A stretch of DNA of 64,000 bases from Telmatospirillum sp. (GTDB lineage Bacteria > Pseudomonadota > Alphaproteobacteria > Rhodospirillales > Magnetospirillaceae), in contig JARLJB010000138.1 of assembly GCA_031291415.1 (NCBI GenBank), positions 1 to 64,000 on the forward strand. Reading direction: 5' to 3'. Of this stretch, positions 31,719 through 39,893 are shown in pieces. Position 1 is the stretch's first letter. The number at the start of each line of letters is the position of its first letter. The notes below the pieces were generated by a model, which saw nothing but the letters and a program-made list of their open reading frames with translations, ran no database searches and was not told where the DNA came from. The translations under genes were made by a program, and so were the position numbers.

Positions 31719-32576
31719 CTAATCGATGGAAAGATTTTCGCGTAACGTCGCCTGTCCTTCGCCTTCGAGCAGGTCGTCCTCGTCGGGATGACCGGATACA
31801 ATGCGGCGGAGCGATTTTTCCAACCGGCTGTCGGATTTGTCGATTTCGTGCAATGCCGCCTTGGTAAAGCTGACGTGGGTTTCAGCGGCAGTTCGCGCCG
31901 CTTCGGCATCACCGCTCAGGATTGCATCATGGACGGTCCGGTGCTGGTCGAGCAACAGCATGCGAACGCCCTTGCGGGTATAGAGCTTGCTGCGGTTGTA
32001 GAGCACGTCCCGGTGCAACACGTCGGCCAGACTGCTCATGACATGCAACATCATGATGTTGTGGCTGGCCTCGTAAATCGACAGGTGAAAAGCCGCGTCG
32101 ACATCCGCCTCGCGATCGCTGTCGGGAGCGCTATCGCTGTCGGATTCGGAGTGCGCCGCCTCGATGGCAAGGAAATGCGCGTGCACCATTTCCCGGTCGA
32201 CCTCGCTCGCTCGCAAGGCTGCAAAATATGCTGCCGTACCTTCGACTGTACCACGAAATTCGAGATAATCGTAAGTCGATGCCGGTTGATTGCGTTCCAG
32301 CATTTCAAGCAGCGGAATACTGAATTTGTCGCCCAGAAGTTGGGGGACATAGGTCCCTCCACGTCCACTTTGCAGCAGTCCCCGCCGTTCGAGCAGGTCC
32401 AACGCCTCGCGCAAGGAGGGGCGCGACACGTCGAGTTTCTGGGCAAGATCCCGTTCTGCGAGCAGCCGATCACCCGGCCGCAATGATCCTTCTAGGATGA
32501 GCGATTCCAGGTGGGCCGCGATGGCTTCCGCAAGTTTCGCCGGTCGGATTCGATCTCGTGTCACTCTATCTTCCAT
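31719..32576 (-). CDS. FadR-subfamily GntR transcriptional regulator, probable lut regulator
   Basis: 285 residues: winged helix-turn-helix (about 10-75; RLLAERDLAQKLDVSRPSLR) and FCD effector domain (about 100-250) with Asp/His metal ligands (DAAFHLSIYEASHN, DQHRTVHDA, ETHVSF). An acidic insert SESDSDSAPDSDRE sits inside the FCD domain. ATG at 32576 is chosen as the start before the DNA-binding domain. It lies upstream of lutABC on the same strand and resembles LldR/PdhR-type regulators of lactate and pyruvate metabolism. An operator-like repeat lies 70 nt upstream, so autoregulation is likely. Confidence 0.88.
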   Translation of the reverse strand: MEDRVTRDRIRPAKLAEAIAAHLESLILEGSLRPGDRLLAERDLAQKLDVSRPSLREALDLLERRGLLQSGRGGTYVPQLLGDKFSIPLLEMLERNQPASTYDYLEFRGTVEGTAAYFAALRASEVDREMVHAHFLAIEAAHSESDSDSAPDSDREADVDAAFHLSIYEASHNIMMLHVMSSLADVLHRDVLYNRSKLYTRKGVRMLLLDQHRTVHDAILSGDAEAARTAAETHVSFTKAALHEIDKSDSRLEKSLRRIVSGHPDEDDLLEGEGQATLRENLSID

Positions 32577-32896
32577 CAAATAGGTTGCCGGTGACCTCCC
32601 CTCTGGCCGTCTTCCCCAGGTTCGCAAAGCCGTTTGTTCTGTATATTTTACCATAATGACCGTTGTGGTAAAGTCTATTGACCATGAGTTCCGCCACGTC
32701 AACCGACAAATAGGCCGCGAGGGCCGCGGCCCACCTCACCTGCATGGCGGTGGAATCGCTGCGCTGTATCTATCCGCTAAGAAAAATGGCGGGGAACGAT
32801 CCTTATCGTTACCAGGCTGGAGGGTCAAGCCGGACGGTGGCGGCATTCATGCAATGAAGCGCGACGGGAGGATGTCTGTGGTCGCAGATAGGGGGC
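32577..32896. other. Intergenic region upstream of the GntR regulator
   Basis: No gene. It holds the TTTTACCA/TGGTAAA operator near its left end. The rest, toward the end of the TerC gene, shows nothing I recognise. Confidence 0.4.
32646..32672. promoter_or_regulatory. Putative operator upstream of the GntR regulator
   Basis: TTTTACCA (32646-32653), 12-nt spacer, TGGTAAA (32666-32672). Arms match the site before lutA; the spacer is one nucleotide longer. Suggests that the regulator controls its own gene. Confidence 0.55.
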
Positions 32897-33517
32897 TTAT
32901 TGCTCGAACGCTCGGATGGCGTCGTGACTGCCCTCCCATATCATGGACAGAGCTACGTAGAGGACGACCATCAATCCGACGTAGGCGATCCAGTGATGGC
33001 GGTGGATGACATGGGCGACGAGGCTGGCGGCGAAGGCCATGAGAACGACGGAGAATGCCAGTCCCATCAGAAGGACCCAAATATTGTCCCTGGCCGCACC
33101 GGCTACGGCCAGGACGTTGTCGAGCGACATCGAGAGGTCTGCCAAAAGGATCTGCAATATCGCCTGCGGCAGCGTCTTTATCGGTCTTGTCGCTGTCAGG
33201 CCATCGGTCGTCAAAATCTCCTTGTCGTTCGACCCGCGGATTTCACCCCACAGTTTCCAGGTAACCCAGAGGAGGAGAAGTCCTCCGGCAATGGTCATGC
33301 CGACGATTTGCAGAAGATGCACGGCGATGCCGGCAAACACCATGCGGAGCAGGGCGGCCCCGGCAACGCCCAGGAAGATCGCCCGGCGCCGTTGCGATGG
33401 CGCCAAGCCCGCGGCGACCATGCCGACCACCAGGGCGTTGTCGCCAGCCAACGCGACGTCGATCAGCACGACGGTGAATATGGCTGCGATATCCGACCAG
33501 GGAAGAGCGATAATCAC
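32897..33517 (-). CDS. TerC family integral membrane protein (YjbE type)
   Basis: 206 residues with about six or seven hydrophobic segments. Two acidic membrane motifs of the TerC family are present: VLIDVALAGDNALVV (Asp20, Asp26) and LADLSMSLDNVLAVAG (Asp127, Asp133). Family members are linked to manganese export and to metallation of exported proteins. GTG start. A histidine-rich VIHRHH is near the C-terminus. No manganese riboswitch was recognised in the 126 nt upstream. Confidence 0.9.
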   Translation of the reverse strand: MIIALPWSDIAAIFTVVLIDVALAGDNALVVGMVAAGLAPSQRRRAIFLGVAGAALLRMVFAGIAVHLLQIVGMTIAGGLLLLWVTWKLWGEIRGSNDKEILTTDGLTATRPIKTLPQAILQILLADLSMSLDNVLAVAGAARDNIWVLLMGLAFSVVLMAFAASLVAHVIHRHHWIAYVGLMVVLYVALSMIWEGSHDAIRAFEQ

Positions 33518-33643
33518 CGTTTAAACTCTTTGTTCGGCGCGGTTCAGGACATTGCCGGGAAGACAAGCCAACAAAGGCCCTGGTTGCACGAACCAAGACC
33601 TCCGTTCTGCAGACAGATATAGGTTGGTTGGGACTTGCGGGTT

Positions 33644-34138
33644 TCAGCTGCCCATGAGGACCATTTTAGGAGCGGATGACGGTTCGCCGTCCACGTCCTT
33701 TTCTACCTTTCCGGCTTTGGTCTTCGCGCCGGCCGGGGCTGATAGCAATGCCTGACCTTCGGTTTGCGTGGTGCCTTCTTTGACGGTGGCCGGGTCCGGC
33801 AAGCGATTGAACCGGCCCTCGACAAAAGCGCCGACTTCGACCGACAGGCTGTCGTGGGTGATATCGCCCAAGATGCGCGCCGTTTTGGCCAGAGCAACGG
33901 TTTGAGCGGTGATCTGGCCCGTCACCATTCCAAGAACGCTGACCGTTTCCGCCGTGATTTCACCGGTGACGGCTCCGTGTTCGCCGATGACCAGACTGAG
34001 GCAACGGATGTCACCGTCGAGGCTGCCATCCACCTGAACCTCGCCTTCACTCGCGATGTCGCCGGTAAAGGTGCAATCGGCGCCAATAATCGACGGAGTG
34101 GGGCGCCGTGAGGCCGATTTATTGCCCTTTGAGAACAT
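33644..34138 (-). CDS. Bactofilin (polymer-forming cytoskeletal protein)
   Basis: 164 residues. A beta-helical bactofilin core is seen at about residues 15-120, made of short repeats rich in Gly and Val (GDIASEGEVQVDGSLDGDI, GEITAETVSV, GQITAQTVAL), flanked by disordered ends. Bactofilins polymerise without nucleotide and set local cell shape. The start lies inside the end of the upstream M23 peptidase gene (20-nt overlap), a pairing also seen in other bacteria, where the peptidase works with the bactofilin. Confidence 0.95.
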   Translation of the reverse strand: MFSKGNKSASRRPTPSIIGADCTFTGDIASEGEVQVDGSLDGDIRCLSLVIGEHGAVTGEITAETVSVLGMVTGQITAQTVALAKTARILGDITHDSLSVEVGAFVEGRFNRLPDPATVKEGTTQTEGQALLSAPAGAKTKAGKVEKDVDGEPSSAPKMVLMGS

Positions 34139-35555
34139 TTTGCCCTGCCATGATGAATTTCATTGGGTTGGTCGCCTGGTCGCCCATGCGGACCTCGTAA
34201 TGAAGATGAGGACCGGTCGTGCGTCCGGTTTCCCCAACGAGTCCCAGTGGAGCGCCGCGGGAAATATGCTGCCCAACGGTTACCAGGACCTTTGAAAGAT
34301 GAGCGTAGCGGGTATGCAAACCCATGCCATGTTCGATTTCGACCACCAGCCCATAGCGGTCGCGCCATGACGCCCAGACGACTTGACCATCGCCGGTCGC
34401 CATTACCGGCGTACCTGTCGATGCGCCAAGGTCGACGCCTTCGTGAATGCCTGTCATGGCATTAATCGGATCGTTGCGGGCGCCAAATGGGCTCGTTACC
34501 TCATAGTCGGCAAGCGGTTCGCCAAGCGGCAGTGTCTGGATGGCCGCGGTCAGATTGTCGAGACGGTCCGCGTGCGTGTTGAACAGCACCACCGGACTGA
34601 AATCATTGGGAAGGCCGGGCATGGCGCCGCGTTTGGCCGCGATGAAGGGGCCGCCGCTGCCAAAAAGATTGCGACGCTCCTCGGGCGGCTTGTGGCCTCG
34701 CTGCGTCCCGTTGCCGCCCACCGCTTTCGTGTCGACGCCGACGGCCGAAAGGGCGCGTTCGAGTTCATCGATGCGCACGGCCGCGATGCCGGCAGTTTGT
34801 TCCAGAAAGGCGCCGTGGCTGGCCTTCAGCTTGGTCAATTCCTCTTCCAGATGGGCCACCCGGCGGCGAAGGACTTCCTGATCCGCCGACACGACCTCTT
34901 TGGGGGCCGCGTTGTCTTTGAGCGCTCCGATGATTCTGCGTGTGTCGCCTATGTCGACGCCATTGCTCCCGTCGGAAGCCGCCACGCCCGTGTTGGCGAT
35001 GGTTCTGCATCCACTGGCGTCGGGGTTCAGGCGCGGCATGGCTGCGGCACCCCGTTTGCCCGTCGTCACCGATTTCTCGGTGATCCGCAGGAGGCTGTCC
35101 TGGATGTCGGAGATTTCACAGGTGATGCCGGAAAAAATCGTCTGAAATTCGTCAAGACGGCCAAATGCGGCCTTGTAATTTGCCTTCACGCCATCAAGTT
35201 CCGCGGTGCGGTGAGCGATTTCGTCCTGCTTGGAGGCGAGCAGTGCGACGCCGTCGAAGTAGGCCGCCGTCGCCAGCAACGCCCACAACGCGCACCCGGC
35301 AATGACACCGGTCAGAAGCATCTGATGAAGTGAACTCAGGGTAAAACAACGGATACGCCCATGGTCGCGCACGAGAATCTGGCGCTCTGGGAAGGTGCTG
35401 CGTACGACACGAAGCACCCCACCAAACTGCGGCCTAAAGATTGATCGCCGTTCTACCAAGCGCTTCTCTCCCCTGACCAGCGCTCTTTGCCAAGCCGGGC
35501 TGCCGCCGGCAAACGCCGTTTCCTTAGGAAACCGAATAGGAACGCAAACGGACAA
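34119..35555 (-). CDS. M23 (LytM) family peptidase, membrane-anchored
   Basis: Up to 478 residues. A basic N-terminal region with FPERQILVRDHGRIRCFTL, typical of alphaproteobacterial membrane M23 proteins, leads to one membrane segment (about 78-98), then a coiled-coil region (about 100-270) and a C-terminal M23 domain (about 355-470). Zinc ligands are visible in GIHEGVDLGA and GPHLHYEV. It is predicted to cut peptidoglycan cross-links in the periplasm. The listed start is TTG and the first 40 or so residues look unusual, so the true start may lie later. Operon with the bactofilin gene, which it overlaps. Confidence 0.9.
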   Translation of the reverse strand: MSVCVPIRFPKETAFAGGSPAWQRALVRGEKRLVERRSIFRPQFGGVLRVVRSTFPERQILVRDHGRIRCFTLSSLHQMLLTGVIAGCALWALLATAAYFDGVALLASKQDEIAHRTAELDGVKANYKAAFGRLDEFQTIFSGITCEISDIQDSLLRITEKSVTTGKRGAAAMPRLNPDASGCRTIANTGVAASDGSNGVDIGDTRRIIGALKDNAAPKEVVSADQEVLRRRVAHLEEELTKLKASHGAFLEQTAGIAAVRIDELERALSAVGVDTKAVGGNGTQRGHKPPEERRNLFGSGGPFIAAKRGAMPGLPNDFSPVVLFNTHADRLDNLTAAIQTLPLGEPLADYEVTSPFGARNDPINAMTGIHEGVDLGASTGTPVMATGDGQVVWASWRDRYGLVVEIEHGMGLHTRYAHLSKVLVTVGQHISRGAPLGLVGETGRTTGPHLHYEVRMGDQATNPMKFIMAGQNVLKGQ

Positions 35556-36106
35556 CGAAGCCTACGACCCGAATCGTTCGATTCGCTGCCGACGAAACCA
35601 TTGGTCCGATCGTGTTCCCCTGGCCAGCAAAGGCAATGCCGTGCGGCCCGTTCCTACCCGACAACCCCACCTTCAGATCTTCCCAAAAGGAAGCTCAACT
35701 CGCTGGAGTTGCTCCTGCGCGATGAAGGTATCCCGTTCAGGGGGGTGTTTTGAAGCGCAAACTTACCGATTTTTCAGATTCAATCCCATGACACCTTTTT
35801 GTTGGGTAGTCTGTGGCGGAATTTCTATCTCGGGTATCTGAGCGGTCGTTGCATATTAGATACAGTGCGGCAATTTTCTATTTCTTTGCTGTAGCGACCG
35901 CGGCTATAGACTCTTCTGATTATGATTTGCCGACGAAGACGGCAAATTGCCTGGTTTGGCCGGCCATTTCGGATGACAGATCAAACCAGCCTTATTCATG
36001 AATTCACCATCGACTTGCCGGAGCCACTGTGGTTCGATCGCCGTGAACGGTGGATCCATGGCGGCGATCCGCCAAGAAGGTGCTGAACTGGGACTGTTTT
36101 CGAGCC
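35556..36106. other. Long intergenic region before cobD
   Basis: About 550 nt without a supported gene. The section 35760-36000 is clearly AT-richer than the neighbours. Short frames such as one at 35813-36001 have no ribosome-binding site and no recognisable match. I looked for a cobalamin riboswitch because cobD follows; only a weak GGAGCCACTG-like string is present, so I do not call one. Confidence 0.45.
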
Positions 36107-37132
36107 ATGCTTCCTCCTGCTACCGCTCTCGATATCTTCGCCTTGCCAACCCACGGCGGTGATCTCGTTGGTGCCGACGCGCGTTTCGGACATCCGGCGA
36201 CTGGGTGGCTCGATCTTTCGACAGGCGTCAGCCCATTCCCATATCCTTTGCCCGACATCGATCCGGCCTGTTGGCGGCGCCTGCCTGACGCCGCCCTGGA
36301 GGCCGGGCTGCGTCAGGCCGCCGCCGGTGCTTACGGGGCGGTGGACGATGATCACATCGTCGTCGCGGCCGGCAGTCAGGCGATCATCCGCATCCTCCCG
36401 AGATTGCGCCCGTTTTCCAGGGTGGCCGTCATCGGACCGACCTATTCCGAGCATGCGACCAGCTGGTCTTACTCCGGTCACCAGGTCGTCTCATGCGAGA
36501 CGCTGGATCGTGTCGGAGATTGCGAAGTCGTGGTTGTCGTCAATCCCAACAATCCGGACGGACGTCGCCACGATCCCGAGAGGCTTCTGGAAATTGCCGC
36601 GGATATGGCAGGCCGTGGGGGGCTGCTGGTGGTCGACGAAGCTTTCGGCGACGTGGAACCAGGCCAATCGATGGTTCCCTCGGTTCGGCCGGGTCTATTG
36701 GTCTTGCGCAGTTTTGGAAAATTTTTCGGTCTGGCGGGCCTCCGTCTGGGGTTTGCGGTCGCCGATCCGGCCATGGCCCGCCTGTTGCGGACGGCACTTG
36801 GTCCTTGGTCGGTCAGTGGACCGGCGCTGGTTGTCGGGCAGAAGGCTCTGTCCGACCAGGATTGGATCGCCGAGGCACGGTCGAGGCTTTTGCGTGCGGC
36901 CGGACAACTCGACACACTGCTCACCGATGCAGGACTGGTTGTAACGGGAGGAACAGCCCTGTTCCGCCTGGTTAACGCGCCGCGTGCCTGGGCGCTCTAT
37001 GAGCATCTCGGTCAACGGGGTATTTTGGCGCGTCCCTTCGCCGCCTCGCCGCGCTGGTTACGGATCGGCCTGCTGCCGGACGACGTGGGGCTGGCAAGGC
37101 TGCAATGCGCATTGGAGGAGTGGGGGGGATAA
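36107..37132 (+). CDS. cobD: Threonine-phosphate decarboxylase CobD (cobalamin biosynthesis)
   Basis: 341 residues, PLP fold-type I enzyme. It decarboxylates L-threonine O-3-phosphate to aminopropanol phosphate, the linker of the lower ligand of cobalamin. Family marks include LDLSTGVSPFPYP at the N-terminus, VNPNNPDGR and the PLP lysine Lys205 in RSFGKFFGLAGLRLGF. In the alphaproteobacterial naming it is CobC. ATG at 36107 fits the family N-terminus. The usual neighbour cbiB is not in the window. Confidence 0.92.
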   Translation: MLPPATALDIFALPTHGGDLVGADARFGHPATGWLDLSTGVSPFPYPLPDIDPACWRRLPDAALEAGLRQAAAGAYGAVDDDHIVVAAGSQAIIRILPRLRPFSRVAVIGPTYSEHATSWSYSGHQVVSCETLDRVGDCEVVVVVNPNNPDGRRHDPERLLEIAADMAGRGGLLVVDEAFGDVEPGQSMVPSVRPGLLVLRSFGKFFGLAGLRLGFAVADPAMARLLRTALGPWSVSGPALVVGQKALSDQDWIAEARSRLLRAAGQLDTLLTDAGLVVTGGTALFRLVNAPRAWALYEHLGQRGILARPFAASPRWLRIGLLPDDVGLARLQCALEEWGG

Positions 37133-37570
37133 CCGGCATTTCGTTCTAACGCGTCGTTCTTCGGAAAGGTGCGTGGGACCAAAGCCCGAGCGGCGCTTGA
37201 GCCCGCCGGAAGCGGAGCGGAGGCGTCATATGAAACCTTGAGCCCGAGCGATAAATTCGCCGAGCCAAAGGCGCCTGATCCGGGTGGCCGTTTCAAGGTG
37301 GCAAGGATTGATTCGGACCGAATGGTCCATTATCTTCTGGGCAAGAGACTCGGATGTCACAGCCCCGCGACGAGGTCATCGAGCGGGAGACCGGGCGCCA
37401 TTCCGCGAAGTGGCGGGGAAGTATCTTCGCCCATGCCGCCTTGGGCCTCACCATCCGGCCAATCGCATCGTGATGGGGCCGTTCAATGCTCCCGATGTTA
37501 CGACATTCTATGGCGATGGCGCCTCGGGCGCGTGTCGACTATCCCATTTTGCAGAGCGCGTGAGATAACA
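37133..37570. other. Intergenic region holding a possible gene remnant
   Basis: No intact gene. The 3' part contains a short stretch with an old-yellow-enzyme-like N-terminus (see separate entry). The rest has no recognisable content. Confidence 0.4.
37413..37568 (+). pseudogene. Possible remnant of an old-yellow-enzyme-like N-terminus
   Basis: In one frame the translation reads KYLRPCRLGPHHPANRIVMG followed by PFNAPDVTTF, which resembles the start of NADH:flavin oxidoreductases (typically LFEPLRIGPLTLKNRIVMAPM). The frame stops at 37568 and there is no upstream start or downstream barrel. It may be debris of a lost gene or chance similarity. Confidence 0.3.
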
Positions 37571-38725
37571 ATGCAGAACTTCGTTTTTCAAAATCCAACC
37601 AAGATCCTGTTTGGAAAAGGGCAGATCGCGCGTCTGAATGACGAGATCCCAACTCAGGCACGGGTTCTCGTCACCTATGGCGGCGGCAGTGTCAAACGTA
37701 ATGGCACGCTGGCCGAAGTCCGTGCGGCTCTCGCCGGACGGACCGTCTTCGAATTCGGTGGTGTCGAACCCAATCCCACCTATGAAACGCTGATGCGGGC
37801 AGTGGATCTGGCTCGCAAGGAAAGCGTCGATTTCCTCCTCGCGGTTGGCGGTGGTTCGGTCGTTGACGGCACCAAATTCATATCGGCGGCCGTGCCCTTC
37901 GTCGGCGAGCCTTGGGATATTGTCGCAAAAAAGGGAATGATCGAGCAGGTCGTGCCGTTCGGCGTGGTCCTGACGCTGCCGGCAACCGGTTCGGAAATGA
38001 ACCCGGCCGCGGTGATCACCCGTAAGGCTTCCCGGGACAAGCTCGGCTTCATCAATCGGATGGTCTATCCCCGGTTTTCGATTCTCGATCCCGTCAAGAC
38101 CTACACGTTGCCACCGCGGCAAGTGGCCAACGGCGTCATCGACGCCTTTGTTCACGTGATCGAGCAATATCTGACCTTTCCCGCCGGAGCCGCGGTTCAG
38201 GATCGCTTCGCCGAGGGATTGTTGCTCACTTTGATCGAAGAGGGACCAAAGGCTCTCGTATCGCCGCAGGATTACGATGTGCGCGCCAATATCATGTGGT
38301 GCGCGACATTGGCGCTGAACGGCCTGATTTCGGCCGGCGTGCCGCAGGATTGGACGACGCATATGATCGGCCACGAATTGACGGTGTTGTACGGCCTCGA
38401 TCATGCGCAGACCCTGGCGATCGTTCTGCCCGCCACGCTTACCGTTCTGCGGGAGGCCAAGCGGGCGAAACTGCTGCAGTATGCGTCCCGCATTTGGGGA
38501 ATCGCCACCACGGACGAGGATGCGGCAATCAACGAGGCGATCGCCCGTACCCGGGGTTTCTTCGAAAGCCTGGGCGTTCCCACCCGTTTGGCCGCCTATG
38601 GCGTGAGCGCGGCCGGTATTCCGACGGTGGTCGAGCAGTTGCGACGGCATGGGTTGTTGGCGTTGGGCGAGCGTCAAGCCGTGACTCTCGAAGTGTCCGA
38701 GCGGATTCTGGCGCTCTGCGCGTGA
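37571..38725 (+). CDS. yqhD: Iron-containing alcohol dehydrogenase, YqhD/BdhA-like
   Basis: 384 residues, group III alcohol dehydrogenase. The cofactor motifs VTYGGGSVKRNG and LAVGGGSVVDGTKF are those of NADP-preferring YqhD/butanol dehydrogenases. Iron/zinc ligands lie in DAFVHVIEQY and HMIGHELTVLYGLDHAQTLA. YqhD reduces short aldehydes, including those from lipid peroxidation. The ATG at 37571 is the family start; the frame extends upstream but not as protein-like sequence. Confidence 0.92.
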   Translation: MQNFVFQNPTKILFGKGQIARLNDEIPTQARVLVTYGGGSVKRNGTLAEVRAALAGRTVFEFGGVEPNPTYETLMRAVDLARKESVDFLLAVGGGSVVDGTKFISAAVPFVGEPWDIVAKKGMIEQVVPFGVVLTLPATGSEMNPAAVITRKASRDKLGFINRMVYPRFSILDPVKTYTLPPRQVANGVIDAFVHVIEQYLTFPAGAAVQDRFAEGLLLTLIEEGPKALVSPQDYDVRANIMWCATLALNGLISAGVPQDWTTHMIGHELTVLYGLDHAQTLAIVLPATLTVLREAKRAKLLQYASRIWGIATTDEDAAINEAIARTRGFFESLGVPTRLAAYGVSAAGIPTVVEQLRRHGLLALGERQAVTLEVSERILALCA

Positions 38726-38753
38726 CCAAAAACCGGCTGCCCTTTTGGGGTCC

Positions 38754-38781
38754 GCTGACGGATGGCCAGACATCCGTCAGC
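38754..38781. terminator. Hairpin between convergent genes
   Basis: 11-bp stem GCTGACGGATG / CATCCGTCAGC with a 6-nt loop, extended by GTCC/GGAC outside with a small bulge. It lies between the ends of the alcohol dehydrogenase and GH114-like genes. Confidence 0.65.
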
Positions 38782-38795
38782 GCGGACGGACCCGG

Positions 38796-39893
38796 CTATT
38801 TCAAGGGCATCATCTCTTCGAAATAGAGATAGGCATCGGCATGATCGAACACGACGCCGTCAAATCCGAGGCCGAGCAGTCCTTGCATGTATAGGCCAAG
38901 GAGCTCTTTCCATTCGGCTTCCCAGTAGCTGACCATCATCTGTCCCGGCGCGTTCGGGTCGGGAGCGACAAGCCAAGCCGGGTTGCCGACCTTCCATTCC
39001 TTTTTCCAGTAAGGCCGGGTATCGATGGCCCGACCGAGCGACAAAGTCGCGAAAACAAGGCGGCGGCTGCCCAGGCGTTTCATTTTCAAGGCCTGGACGT
39101 CCTTGGCGGTGAGCGGCTCGGCGCCGCGCCAGAACGGATCGATGACCAACAGGTCGTAATTCGTCGTCGTCAGTGCCGTCACCCAGTCGTCGCGATTGCC
39201 GAAACTTGTCGAGCTGGCCATCGGCAGGAAATTCTTGGCGTTCTTCAGGTCCATGACATGGTCGGGATTCTCCTGCGGCGGATGACCATGTGGGACCCGC
39301 CCCAACAGGCGGTCGCCGGCCAGGTAGGATAACACCCTCGCATGTCCGGTCTTTCGTGACGCCTCGGCAATCTCCTTCTTGCCCGTCGCATATTCGATGG
39401 AAAGGGTGTCCCGACCTTCCTTTTTCAGGGCGTCGACGGCGGCCAGCAGAGTTTTCGTTTCCGCTTCGTCAGTCGGCTGATTGACGGCATCGCGCCCGCA
39501 AAACAGGCCGTCGATCAGTATTCCGTCGATTGCCTTCAGGAGCTCGCGGTTGACGTCGCCCACCGGGGTGAATTTGCCTTCCGCCGCGCCGTCAAGGTCG
39601 CGTCCGCTTTCCCAATCCCATTCGCGCTGTTGCTTGATCAGAAGTTCGGGGGCGTCGCGCATCAGGATGGTGAACTGCCCGGCCTTTGCTTTCGCGTAGG
39701 TCGACAGCTCGATGATGATGTCGCGCATGAATTGCCGATGATTGGGAATGTTTTCGAGAGGCGTGAAGGGAATGTCGCGAAGTCTGCGGTTGTCTGACGG
39801 GATCAGGCGGCCATTGACCCGGTAGGCGGCCCGCACCGGGTCCGACAGCAGGCAGGCGGCAAAGCCGATGAGAAACGCGCGTCTGTCGATCAT
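38796..39893 (-). CDS. Secreted GH114/TM1410-like glycoside hydrolase-type protein
   Basis: 365 residues. An N-terminal signal (MIDRRAFLIGFAACLLSDPVRA) has a twin-arginine-like RRAFL. The rest fits the TIM-barrel family that includes TM1410/MJ1477 and endo-alpha-1,4-polygalactosaminidase (GH114): RVLSYLAGDRLLG, YDLLVIDPFWRG, RLVFATLSLGRAIDTRPYW and the C-terminal GFDGVVFDHADAYLYFEE. Substrate is not known. Its ATG overlaps the stop of the upstream oxidase gene (ATGA), so they are co-translated, an odd pair. Confidence 0.75.
   Translation of the reverse strand: MIDRRAFLIGFAACLLSDPVRAAYRVNGRLIPSDNRRLRDIPFTPLENIPNHRQFMRDIIIELSTYAKAKAGQFTILMRDAPELLIKQQREWDWESGRDLDGAAEGKFTPVGDVNRELLKAIDGILIDGLFCGRDAVNQPTDEAETKTLLAAVDALKKEGRDTLSIEYATGKKEIAEASRKTGHARVLSYLAGDRLLGRVPHGHPPQENPDHVMDLKNAKNFLPMASSTSFGNRDDWVTALTTTNYDLLVIDPFWRGAEPLTAKDVQALKMKRLGSRRLVFATLSLGRAIDTRPYWKKEWKVGNPAWLVAPDPNAPGQMMVSYWEAEWKELLGLYMQGLLGLGFDGVVFDHADAYLYFEEMMPLK

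Noticed and set aside
33518-33643. Manganese riboswitch upstream of the TerC-family gene
   Set aside because: The space is short and no conserved yybP-ykoY motif was recognised.
35813-36001. 62-codon frame in the gap before cobD
   Set aside because: No ribosome-binding site, unusual composition and no recognisable features.
35900-36106. Cobalamin riboswitch upstream of cobD
   Set aside because: Only a loose GGAGCCACTG-like string is seen; the B12-box and conserved core could not be found.
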